Source of the DNA: Goniomonas avonlea | Lineage: Eukaryota; Cryptophyceae; Goniomonadida; Goniomonadaceae | DNA length: 10,982 bases | Direction: 5' to 3' | NCBI GenBank assembly: GCA_003573635.1 | Contig: QUTJ01031339.1 | Coordinates: 1 to 10,982, forward strand | Shown: positions 1-8,142 of the stretch, in pieces | How the letters are laid out: each line of letters begins with the position of its first letter | Position numbering within the stretch: the stretch's first letter is position 1 | Notes under the pieces: model-generated | What the model was told of the DNA's origin: nothing | The model's input: the letters and a program-made list of their open reading frames with translations, nothing else | Database searches by the model: none | Position numbers and translations under genes: made by a program

Positions 1-440
1 CGTATCGACTCATGAGAACGGACAGGGCACAGAACCGACACGAACACATGCAATGCTCACCATTGGTCGAGAGTGGTCAATCGGAGCAGAGACCCAGCCG
101 GTCCTCTTGGACGCACCGCTGGCTGTCGCTGCAATGAGTTCCAGTCAGGAGTCAAGATCAATAAGGCAGATAACGTACTGCAACTACGGCGAACACGATC
201 CCCACAGTCAACAGGCACATCTTCCACCTCCACACCCCCGCCAACGTCGGAGGCTGCCCCCTGCTTGTCCCAGCCGCCAGCATTCCTCCGGTCTCCCTTT
301 TCCCAACCACTCAGCGCCACACTCTCTTCGTCACCCTCATCTGTTCCTGCGTCCCAACCTCTGAGTGCACCGCCACGGCTGACACTGGGGCCGGACAGTG
401 AGGGTCGGGCCGGCTGCTGTGGTGCACGGCCTGCATTGTA
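1..440 (+). other. Weak Ser/Pro-rich open frame, possible edge of a neighbouring gene
   Basis: A plus-strand frame is open from about 73 to the TAG at 439-441. Its second half is rich in Ser, Pro and Thr, for example SSTSTPPPTSEAAPCLSQPP near 210-270. Overlapping frames on both strands are also open, so openness alone proves little. No domain, signal peptide or convincing splice pair was found. It could be the 3' part of a gene entering from the left, or C-rich non-coding DNA downstream of the minus-strand gene that ends at 603. No function is proposed. Confidence 0.15.
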
Positions 441-480
441 GTAAGAGTCAGCGCAAGAATAGCAATCCAGGCCAAGCACC

Positions 481-600
481 TCAACTTTCCATGACAATTC
501 TCTCCATCCGCAACTCTCCATGACGACTCTCTCAACTCTCCATGACAATCCTCTCAATCTCTATGATAATTCTCGCAACTCTCCATGACAATCTCTCAAC
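481..600. repeat. Degenerate 22-bp minisatellite, about five copies
   Basis: The core CAACTCTCCATGACAATCTCT recurs with substitutions and small indels: near 481 (with a longer spacer), 510, 532, 554 (degenerate) and 575. It starts just beyond the TGA (603-605) of the minus-strand gene, so it would lie in that gene's 3' UTR or flank. No AATAAA was seen here on the minus strand. Confidence 0.7.
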
Positions 601-602
601 AC

Positions 603-3120
603 TCAAAAACAAGTTGTGGGCGGTGGTCTGACCTTGCAAAGGGCCTCCGCTGCCCTTCCAAGAAATCGGCACAGGCCCAACTTGTCCCTGCTAAGGTACG
701 TTATCAGGCCAGGAGTGTCATCGAAGGTGTCTGCCGAATCTGAACGCAGGTTGTGGAGTAGAGATTTGAGGAACTGCCCAGCTGCATGCAGCGCGGGAGG
801 CGACATTCTTGGTACCTGCAAGCTCTTGGACACCGCCCCAGGAGGAGTGTACACCGTTGCTGCGGATGGGGACTCCTCCGGAACAGGGGAAAGAAAACGC
901 GGGAAGCTGTCAGGGCGCTGGGGGGTGACAATCGGGGTGAGAGAGGTCCGAGTGCTCGTTGCGGCGGAGTGGGGTTGCCCGGCGTCGGTGTCGCTGTCAC
1001 TGCAGTCGTCGTCGCTGTAGGCATCGTCGTAGGTGGGGGTCGACGGTGGGGCGATGGGCTGTGGGTGAGCACGGTGGGGGAGGGAAAGAGCAGCAGGGTC
1101 GTGGGCTGGTGCTGCGGTCGCCAAGGTAAAGATTCAGACCGAGTGATGGGCGACTGCTGAGGCTGGCGTTTGGGAGGTGGGGAAGAGCGTATGGCAGCGT
1201 GGGTTTGAAGAACAGCAATATACAATGCCAGCCTCTGCAAGGAGGAGGACATCGACTTCGCCGGGCGTCCTCCGCGATCGTGTGCCTTCCGATACAAGTT
1301 CTACTACCTTTTCAACGCTCAATATGGCGGATGAGCTAAGCATTCTATTCCTTTGTCTAAGAACGCCCATTCTGCCATACCTCCAAGAGTGGGGCAGGGG
1401 GTGGGGGTAGGAGGAAGTCTTGGTGCTGGAGCCCCGAGAGCGGCTGCAAGCCGCTGCTGATGAGCTTGGCGAGCCTGAGGGGGGACCTGGGGAGGGGCCG
1501 CGGTGTTCTTGTCATCCCCCCGCTGAAGCTGAAGAATTTGCCGCTCGAGGATCTGAGTTGCCGCAGTTAGAGTCGGGCGGACGGCTCTCGAAAACAAGCC
1601 TCTCCTATGGCAAAGCCAACATTGACAATGTGATGGAACTGTGCTTTCTCGGATCAAAAACAAACTGAGCTTGCAAAAGCACCTGAACACGAGATATGGC
1701 AGTGTTTGCGGCTTCCACAGCTGCATCCATTGCTTGCCCCCGGGCACTGGACTCAGCTCGAAGGAAGTCCGCCTCCTGTTGGGAGTGAGAACAAATCAGT
1801 CGAGCGAATCTCAACAAAAAAAAGTAAGTACACGTGGTCATGGTATTCCTTCCCCAGTACGGAACTTCATGATGCGTTCGAGAGTTAATCCAGACTGCAA
1901 GGAGCCAATGCCAAATCCTTCACACAAGGATCGTCAGAGCTACAAGGTGTGGTCGCTGTCTGCGGTACAAAGTTTAAGTGTGGTGGGCATTGAGAGAATG
2001 TTGCGTCTGGCTTTCTGTCAATCGAGGCTTATGGAAAGGCAGCGCGGTATTGAAAGTAGTTGGGCACACCGTCGCGAGGTCAGAGCAAACAGCTTGAATG
2101 CTGAGTGCCTCTTGCTGGCTCTGCTTACGTTGCCGAGTCTCCTCTTCCAATCGTGCCTCCAACTGGATCCAGAGTAAGATTTTGCGTGGCCAACAGAGGA
2201 AAACGCACTTCACAAACAGTGGTAGACAGGTGGGTCACGGCCCGACAAATCGTCTCCAATGTTCCACCGAGTACCAAAGGTTGTTGCAGACCCTGCTCAG
2301 GAAGGTTCGGGTCCGATCGTGAAACCTGGGAGGGTACCTGCAGTGGGTCTTCATCTGGCTTCCCATCGTCATCCTCTAAATTCCTGGGCTCTTCTTGCAT
2401 TCGGTTCATTTGCCTGACCATATCACGAAGGGCTGATTCGACGTTCTTGGGCAGGGGTTGCCGCATTACAGGTTTGTCCTCGGGCTCTCGCCTCTTCAGT
2501 ATGGTTGGCCGTCCCTGATGAAGCAAAGAAACGGCATCAAACTTGCCAGCAACTTCAGGTGAGCCATGACCTGGAGTATCGCGCTCATGTGATTCAAGGC
2601 CTGAGAAAAGTGAGCTTCCGAGAGTGGCTTGCGCTTCATACCGTCCGCTCGGGCGTTGTTAGTCATCATCACCGTGTCCCACTCGAAGTTCAGAGCATCA
2701 TGGTGTAAAGAAGAGGTTGTGATCGGTTTAACCTTGCGGAAAGTCGGTTCGTCGTTGTCTGACAGAGAGACCTGACAGCGTAAGTCTCAGTCCGCCCAGA
2801 CAGAAACTCACCTGTTTCTTCTTTTTCTTTTTCTTTTTCTTTTCAATGACCTGGCCATCATTTCCAACATTCTCTTGGTCCTCTAACCGGACGGTAGCCT
2901 TTCGAAGCGCCAGTTTGTGCTCCTGAAACCAGTGTGAGATTCTTTGGCTGAAACACCCAACAAGAATACCAGCTCCGTCTTGTTCAACTTGAGCCGCTTC
3001 AAATCATTCACGGTTGCCTGCAACAGTATCTTTAAGATAACATCTTCGACAGTAGTCACGCACATCCCACGCAGGCTTTCTCTGAGGACGCACGGCAGAG
3101 GGGGCAGGGGCTGCACTCAT
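603..3120 (-). CDS. Coiled-coil protein with SPICE1/CCDC52-like N-terminus, multi-exon
   Basis: Probable centriole/spindle protein. The ATG is at 3120-3118. Exons supported by phase and frame are 3120-3064, 3017-2970, 2922-2812, 2771-2571, 2514-2209, 2162-2091, 1775-1666 and 1604-1381. Their introns are 46, 47, 40, 56, 46, 315 and 61 nt. The spliced N-terminus reads RKPAWDATVNDLKRLKLNKT and continues TELEHKLALRKA. As I recall it, human SPICE1 has WDNTVTDL followed by a Leu-containing helix at the same spacing. A nine-Lys run follows, then an acidic segment (VSLSDNDEPT). Exons 6 and 7 join into a charged coiled coil (LEARLEEETRQRKQSQQEAL, then EADFLRAESSARGQAMDAAV). From 1380 to 603 coding signal persists: an acidic Ser/Asp stretch (DDAYSDDDCSDSDTD) and an amphipathic tail (AAGQFLKSLLHNLRSDSADT) ending at TGA 603-605. 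Several splice routes fit there. Known for the family: SPICE1 acts in centriole duplication and spindle assembly. The assignment rests on the N-terminal motif and coiled coil; another coiled-coil protein is possible. Confidence 0.6.
2815..2844. repeat. TTTTTC microsatellite inside coding exon 3 (poly-Lys)
   Basis: A C-interrupted T tract with a 6-bp period lies at the 3' end of the third exon of the minus-strand coiled-coil gene. Read on the minus strand it encodes nine consecutive lysines just before the GTGAGT donor at 2811. Slippage would change the lysine count two codons at a time without breaking the frame. Confidence 0.8.
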
Positions 3121-3315
3121 GAATTGTTTCAAGCGAAAAATTCCCGCTTTCCCCGTTCCAGTAACGAGGTCTCTCTACCTACAGCTACTAATAGAGGCTA
3201 ATAAATAAAAATAGGATCCTCGAATACAATTATTGTTGTCCCACTGTAGTAGTAGACTTGGAGAAACAGGTACCACTGGCACTGTACTGTACCAGAAGCA
3301 ACATTTTGCTTGCAA
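3121..3315. promoter_or_regulatory. Divergent intergenic region, probable bidirectional promoter
   Basis: These 195 bp separate the start codons of two head-to-head genes: the minus-strand coiled-coil gene (ATG 3120) and the plus-strand helicase (ATG 3316). The middle is AT-rich around 3185-3235 (CTAATAAATAAAAATAGGAT), unlike the flanking exons. No certain TATA box or initiator could be assigned. An in-frame TAG at 3253, with no intervening ATG, supports the helicase start at 3316. The region must hold both 5' UTRs and the core promoters. Confidence 0.5.
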
Positions 3316-5755
3316 ATGGTCTTGCGATGCCGGGTTTGCCGGGAATTAGACCATGATTTTTACTCATGTCCACTTCGAGGCTCACAAGACAAGTTGAAAC
3401 CTGTGTTCGAGGATTCGTCAGCCACTCCTGACGCCAGTTTTGTTCCTCTCCGAAAAAAACTAAAGAGAAAGTCGACTGGCAAGGAGCACAATTTCGCCAC
3501 GTCATACTATCAGGAAGGCGCTGATGTTTCAGCAATGACCGAGGAAGAGGCTGACTGGCTACGTCTTGAAAATAATATTGTTGTCCAAGGGGAGGCTTGC
3601 CCGAAGCCGATCAGGCATTTTCGCGATCTGGCCGGACTTCCGCCAGCGATTCTCACTGCGTTAGAAAACGAGGGTTATGTTGTGAGTGCAACATTTCGGT
3701 GTGACACCATCGTTTCTGAACTCACGCAGAAGCCAACTCCTATCCAAATGCAAGCCATTGGTGCCGTGATGTCTGGGCGTGACGTCGTTGGCAACGTGAG
3801 AAACAACTGAATCGCGACCCAGGTCCTGATTCTTCTCCCAGGCTGAAACTGGATCCGGCAAGACACTCGCATATCTTCTACCAGTGTGTTCACTTTTGTT
3901 TCATCGCACTTACTCCCATGGTATGCGTCTTGTTTTTTTGACCCCGACCCCCACGTTGTTTCTTCAGAAACCGGGCCAGTTGCACTCTTGATTGCACCAA
4001 CGCGAGAGCTGGTCTCACAAATCTACGACGAGGCCTCCCGATATCTGCCACTTGTTACACGGCCCATGGCACCACCGCCTGTCCCACTGGCAGTTCATGG
4101 TGGGGTCTCGGTTGGTGCACAAATCCAGGCTCTGCTCAAGGTGCATTCCCCTCGCTTCGTTGCCCCGACTACAGCTCACAACTCAAACTGGCACAACTGC
4201 AGGGAGTCGAGGTGATAGTGGCTACACCTGGTCGCCTAATTGACCTCCTCGACCGACGTGCAACCCATCTACAGCATCTCCTGATTTTGGTTCTTGACGA
4301 GGCTGATCGCATGTTATCAATGGTGCGTCATGGTCTGTCGATGAAGCGCACAAAAGAGTGCGCACAACACAAGTGGATGGGTCTGAAAACGAAAAAACCT
4401 CCTCCTGGGTGTGGTCGGTCAGGTCCTTGCTCGTCCCAATATTCCCCAACAGGGAATGGAGAATCAACTGCGCCAGGTGCTTGACCAGGCAAACGTCGTC
4501 GGTCGACAGACGCTGTTGTTCTCCGCCACCCTGCCTATCGCTGTTGAGCGGCTCGCGCGATCTGCTGTGCTGGACCCACTGTATATCCATGTTGGGGATA
4601 TTGGCGTAGCAGCTCAGAAGATTACGCAGGAGGTACGGACCGCCCTCCATTCCGAGCATAATGCCGTGATGAGCTCGTGTCATCTCTGCCATTTTCCCGA
4701 CCTTGAAGTCGGCTCTAACGCTCGTCTCAGGTCGTGTTCATGCAGCAAGGCCAGAAGAAGCTGAAACTTTTAGAAACTCTGCGGTCGACCGAGGCGCCAC
4801 CGGTGCTCGTGTTTTGCAATAACTCCCACACCGTGGATAAGGTGCTGCGCCTTTTCACAATTATGTTTGCCAGTGGGCTGCTTCTGCTCCTCACGAGATC
4901 TGACTGGTCCACTCCCCAACGATATCCAAGCGTGAGATCAGTCGAATATTGGACCCAAGTCGCGGACCAGGGTTTTCCTCATAGCCCAATTACCACCCAG
5001 ACTTGGGCCATGGAGACCCCCCCCCCCGGCCCAATCTCCAACCAGCCTAATGATGGCGTTATCGTTGGCAGTGTCGCCTTGCCTGTTGTCGTTGGCAGTG
5101 TCGCCTTGACTGCAGTCAGCGCAGGTCGTGGCCCTCCTCAAGGCCGAGCAGTTCCACGTCGCTGGCCTCCACAGCGGGCACTCTCAGGCCAACAGGTTCA
5201 AGGTGATGCACGCACTGCGCAACGCAGGCGTCGACGTCGTTGTTGCCACTGACGTTGTGTCTCGTGGCATCGACGTTCTTATTACGAGGTTCGTGACTTT
5301 TTCCACAGCAAAAGGAATAGATCCTTCAAGAGGCAAGCCTATCATCCCGTCACCATTTGATGGAGATGGCATGGGGTACTCCAATCTCTTCAGGTGGTCG
5401 ACCCTGCACAAGCTAGATCGAGGACACACCAAACAAGAGCAAGTGTGACACCAATCTCACAGGGTGATTGTCTACGACATGCCCGACAAGATTGAGGACT
5501 ATGTGCACCGCATCGGCCGCGTTGGGCGGGCAGGCAGGCACGGCATCGCGACTGCGTTTTTAACCATCGAGTGCACGATTGCGCCAGAGCTCAAGCTGCT
5601 ACTGCAGGCGGCCAAACAGGTGTGCACACGCCCCCCCACGCTTGAGTTGACCCCGTCTACCTCTGCGAGCGCATGTCCACTTGGCTCCAACGCGACAGGA
5701 CTTGCCTTGGGGCACACGTGTGTGTGTCACACGTGCGTCTGTCGCGCGCGCGCGC

Positions 5756-5786
<31 letters not shown>

Positions 5787-5798
5787 ACCGAGCACAAC

Positions 5799-5860
<62 letters not shown>

Positions 5861-6156
5861 CGCGCGCGCTCTCACACTCTCTCTCTCTCTCTAAGATGCT
5901 CTCACGCTCGCTCGCTCTCGCTCCCCCGCTACTCTTTCTTTCGCTTTCGCGCTCACACACACCTTTTCTCTCTCTTGAACCCGACAGAACTCTCCCTCTC
6001 CCTCTCCCTCTCCCTCTCCCTCTCCCTCCCCCCCGCCCCGCCCCGCCTTCCCTTTCTCCGCTCTGTCACTCTCACACGGGAACACGACAGAACATGCCTG
6101 CAGAGCTCGAGCGCCCGCGACAGTTTGGGCAATCTACACGCCGCGACCAGCCATGA
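3316..6156 (+). CDS. DDX59: DEAD-box RNA helicase, DDX59-like, ten exons
   Basis: ATP-dependent RNA helicase of about 493 aa. Exons: 3316-3681, 3730-3795, 3842-3920, 3968-4140, 4203-4322, 4453-4632, 4731-4841, 5125-5288, 5463-5619 and 6091-6156 (TGA 6154-6156). All junctions are GT-AG and in phase. The N-terminus carries a CX2CX4HX4C zinc knuckle ([14 protein letters not shown], residues 5-18). Next come [15 protein letters not shown] and the Q motif [11 protein letters not shown], which match the DDX59 pattern in spacing. Catalytic motifs in order: AETGSGKT (I, split by an intron), APTREL (Ia), GG and TPGRL (Ib), DEAD (II), SAT (III), VLVFCNN (IV), [10 protein letters not shown] (V) and [13 protein letters not shown] (VI). 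All key residues are present, so the enzyme should be active. The last exon ([20 protein letters not shown]) is inferred; reading through instead adds 157 low-complexity residues in the same frame and ends at the same TGA. The family is known to unwind RNA; the precise substrate is unknown. A DDX41-like or other DEAD-box orthology is less likely. Confidence 0.88.
5058..5111. repeat. 27-bp tandem duplication in a helicase intron
   Basis: Two adjacent copies of a 27-bp unit (core CGTTGGCAGTGTCGCCTTG) start at 5058 and 5085 and differ at two or three positions. They lie just upstream of the acceptor at 5123-5124 in the 283-nt intron 4842-5124. Confidence 0.8.
5749..6055. repeat. Microsatellite cluster: CT, CA, CG and TCTCCC tracts
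   Basis: A composite simple-sequence region contains CG alternation near 5747-5755, CT and CA tracts at 5756-5782, a pure (CT)29 at 5801-5858, further CT tracts to 5892, and TCTCCC hexamers about 5991-6027 followed by C-rich sequence. It sits inside the inferred last helicase intron (5620-6090), where the pyrimidines precede the acceptor CACGACAG at 6083-6090. Every reading frame is open over much of it, giving spurious Ser/Leu or Arg/Glu ORFs. Confidence 0.95.
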
Positions 6157-6218
6157 GCTTCGCCGAGCAATCTACACAGCCACGAGACACAAGCCACGAG
6201 TTGCTACCTGTGAGTTGC

Positions 6219-6365
6219 TACCTACACAACCATGAGTTGGTACCTACACAACCATGAGTTGCTACCTACACAACCATGAGTTGCTACCTACACAACCATG
6301 AGTTGCTACCTACACAACCATGAGTTGCTACCTACACAACCATGAGTTGCTACCTATACAACCAC
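6219..6365. repeat. 22-bp minisatellite, six full copies plus partial
   Basis: The unit TACCTACACAACCATGAGTTGC is repeated head to tail, starting at 6219, 6241, 6263, 6285, 6307 and 6329, with a partial copy at 6351. Copies are nearly identical (one G for C in the first). Degenerate relatives (CAGCCATGAGCTTC, AGCCACGAGTTGCTACC) lie upstream from about 6149. It follows the helicase stop codon and is probably 3' UTR. The unit is not a multiple of three and is stop-free, which explains the open frames across it. Confidence 0.95.
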
Positions 6366-6478
6366 GCGGGCTGCAACCTATTCAGCCACGAGTGCTGCAT
6401 TCTAGGGCCGAGACAGCACAATGTGTGTGCGCACTGCGGGGGCCGAGACTGTCTTGCCTACTGCGGCACGAAGGCGTC

Positions 6479-6550
6479 CAAAACCGTGTACAAAACCGTG
6501 TACAAAACCGTGTACAAAACCGTGTACAAAATCGTGTACAAAATCGTGGA
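6479..6550. repeat. 12-bp tandem repeat, six copies
   Basis: The unit CAAAACCGTGTA is repeated six times from 6479. The fifth copy carries CAAAATCG and the sixth CAAAATCGTGGA. The unit could encode Lys-Thr-Val-Tyr, but no gene model supports translation. It lies between the 22-bp array and the AATAAA at 6652, so is probably transcribed helicase 3' UTR. The flanks share the short direct repeat GGGGCCGAGACTG (about 6439 and 6570). Confidence 0.95.
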
Positions 6551-6651
6551 CAAACTACACAAAGGCGTGGGGCCGAGACTGCACATATGCGTATAATATT
6601 TTCTTAGCGAAAACTACGCGATGCTTCACAGCTGTGACATTCAAACGTTCC

Positions 6652-6657
6652 AATAAA
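6652..6657 (+). terminator. Candidate polyadenylation signal AATAAA
   Basis: A canonical AATAAA hexamer lies about 500 nt downstream of the helicase stop codon. It precedes the convergent minus-strand gene, whose stop is at 6797. It would give a 3' UTR of about 500 nt containing both minisatellites. A cleavage site cannot be placed from sequence alone. Confidence 0.45.
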
Positions 6658-6796
6658 ACCAGGAATAACACACACTGTATTCATGTACATATAGACCTAT
6701 ATCTATGAAGCTGGTATTCAAAGCAGTACGAAATAAGTACGAGAGCGTTCACGGGCAGCCTCCGCGCCCCGGTCGAGTTGCCTCTCGTTCTCAGAA

Positions 6797-7954
6797 TCAA
6801 CACGCCGCAAGCGCAAACACCACCCCGGGGTTTGTGAGGTTACCCGCCTTGACCCAGATCGCTGTTGTCGGGTCCCAAGAGGCCTGTTTCGAAACAATCA
6901 GTGAGGTGAGCGTGCTGGCGCAAGCGGCACGTACAAGGTTGGTCATCCCAGTCCATTCCTCCACGAACTCCCCACCAACAATCAGCTGGGGTGGCGAGAA
7001 GAGCAGGAGCAGCGAGAACACCTCGCCGCGCACTCCGTGAGCCAGGGGTAGCCAGCCGGTAGAGCTTTGGTACACGGCCATATTGCATGCCTGGCGATGC
7101 ACGCTGCCAGCAATGCAGAAAGAGCCTCCGGCGTAAAGCACATCCGGTGCGGCAGCTAAAGCGTTAACTCGACCTTGGACTCCCGAATCTAATGGGTCCC
7201 AAGTTCCCGCCACTGTGTTCCACAACGCAACACCCCCGACGAATTCCCCACCAACATAGACACCCCCGCCACCTGGTTTCTGGACCAAAGCGTAGGCGAC
7301 TCCTTCTCCAGCTTTTGTTCCTGCAAGACCAGACCCAAGCGCCCACCAGGATCCACTAGAGATGACAAAACGACCGATGCCGTTGAGTTGAAGGTTACCT
7401 GCCCGCCGAAAGCAGCCTCCAGCATACACTTCGGAAGAATCTGGGAGTGGAGCCAAGGCAAACACACAGGGAGGGATCAGCTTCACTGTTGAAAGAGCAC
7501 GGGTTGAAACGCCATCGAACAACAGAATTGAATCTGGAAACATTCCACCCACGAGGAGACTAAAACCAGAGAATGGAACCAACGCACGAACAGTGCCAGG
7601 CACGAAGGGCGGGCTCCCTGAAGAGTTGAGCGACACAACAGACATCAGACCATGTGAGTCCGGCGCGGACCCAAATGAACCACCAACAACTGAAAACGGA
7701 GACCCATTGTTTTTTCCACAACCAAAGGCACTGAAGGAAGCCGTAGCATTGAGAACGACGGTACCATTTCCTAAAATTCGCACGGCCGATGTCCGCTCCA
7801 TGAGTTCCGAGGAGCCACAAACAAAAACATCTAGGAACATGTGAGTATGACACAAAAAAATTGAGGTGCCAGTACCAGTTGCGGAAATTCCCAGAATGCC
7901 TAAGCCCAAGCACAAGCACAAGCACAAGCAGTAGTGCACGCCTTGGCCAGCCAT
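6797..7954 (-). CDS. Secreted beta-propeller protein with Rax2-like YxGGxF repeats
   Basis: Probable extracellular or cell-surface protein; 385 codons unspliced, or about 370 if a 45-nt intron (7875-7831, GTACTG to CCTAG, in phase, stop-free) is removed. The N-terminus MAGQGVHYCLCLCLCLGLGI resembles a signal peptide whose Leu-Cys core comes from a 6-bp AAGCAC repeat (7902-7930). Four to six repeats of about 45-60 aa follow, with the pattern (V/L)-Y-(A/V)-G-G-x-F, then a hydrophobic strand, W-x-x-L-x-S-G-(L/V) and V-x-A-L. Examples are LLVGGMF, VYAGGCFRRAG, VYVGGEFVGGVALWN, LYAGGSFCIAG and LIVGGEF. Such VGGxF blades occur in Rax2-type and other cortical propeller proteins; the fit is by motif only. 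Sequons such as NGTVVLNATAS suggest N-glycosylation. It ends abruptly after VVFALAAC with no membrane anchor seen, so a short form or a missed 3' splice is possible. The binding partner is unknown. Confidence 0.75.
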   Translation of the reverse strand: MAGQGVHYCLCLCLCLGLGILGISATGTGTSIFLCHTHMFLDVFVCGSSELMERTSAVRILGNGTVVLNATASFSAFGCGKNNGSPFSVVGGSFGSAPDSHGLMSVVSLNSSGSPPFVPGTVRALVPFSGFSLLVGGMFPDSILLFDGVSTRALSTVKLIPPCVFALAPLPDSSEVYAGGCFRRAGNLQLNGIGRFVISSGSWWALGSGLAGTKAGEGVAYALVQKPGGGGVYVGGEFVGGVALWNTVAGTWDPLDSGVQGRVNALAAAPDVLYAGGSFCIAGSVHRQACNMAVYQSSTGWLPLAHGVRGEVFSLLLLFSPPQLIVGGEFVEEWTGMTNLVRAACASTLTSLIVSKQASWDPTTAIWVKAGNLTNPGVVFALAAC

Positions 7955-8142
7955 CTGTCTCGACCCACCAACACCTTGTTGCCCACTGTCGCTGAACTTG
8001 TTGTCGCCCGGGACCTCTATCCATACTTTTCCTTTCGCAATCTAATAGATATCTACAGTGGAATCACTGATCGTGAGAATATGACTGATAACCCGCGGAG
8101 ATATCCGTTTGGATAGCGTCACCAAAAGCCGACGCTGCACTG
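7955..8142. promoter_or_regulatory. Divergent intergenic region, probable bidirectional promoter
   Basis: These 188 bp lie between the ATG of the minus-strand propeller gene (7954) and the ATG of the plus-strand transporter (8143). They must hold both 5' UTRs and promoters. The sequence around 8035-8090 is AT-richer (CGCAATCTAATAGATATCTA). No motif could be assigned with confidence. The arrangement matches the other head-to-head pair at 3121-3315. Confidence 0.45.

Noticed and set aside
57-557. Minus-strand 166-residue ORF over the left end.
   Set aside because: Its start lies in the 22-bp repeat, the overlapping plus frames are equally open, and no recognisable domain was found.
603-1160. 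Plus-strand ORFs at 616-1020 and 786-1160.
   Set aside because: They are antisense to stronger minus-strand coding signal (acidic Ser/Asp stretch and amphipathic helix), with Arg/Gly-rich shadow composition.
2880-3017. Homeodomain-like reading: LGVS followed by RISHWFQEHKLALRK on the minus strand.
   Set aside because: The two halves are in different frames, one base short of a homeodomain alignment. A normal 47-nt phase-0 intron (2923-2969) removes LGVS and RISHWFQ and leaves TEL|EHKLALRK, which also fits the SPICE1 pattern.
4173-4202. Possible upstream acceptor (CTACAG, ending 4174) adding SQLKLAQLQ before [12 protein letters not shown].
   Set aside because: It is in frame with the next exon but out of phase with the donor at 4141. 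Using CTGCAG at 4202 gives exact spacing to DDX59 between the GG and TPGRL motifs.
5681-6235. Long Ser/Leu-rich and Arg/Glu-rich ORFs across the CT repeats on both strands.
   Set aside because: They are produced by simple-sequence repeats that lack stops in any frame and show no domain.
6219-6550. CRISPR-like array.
   Set aside because: Units are directly abutting tandem copies without unique spacers, in a eukaryotic gene context.
6320-6708. Plus-strand ORFs with HNHELLP or KTVYKTVY / KPCTKPCT repeats and a CAHCGGRDCLAYC cluster.
   Set aside because: They translate stop-free minisatellites in several frames. The Cys cluster is not canonical, and no in-phase splice joins it to the helicase.
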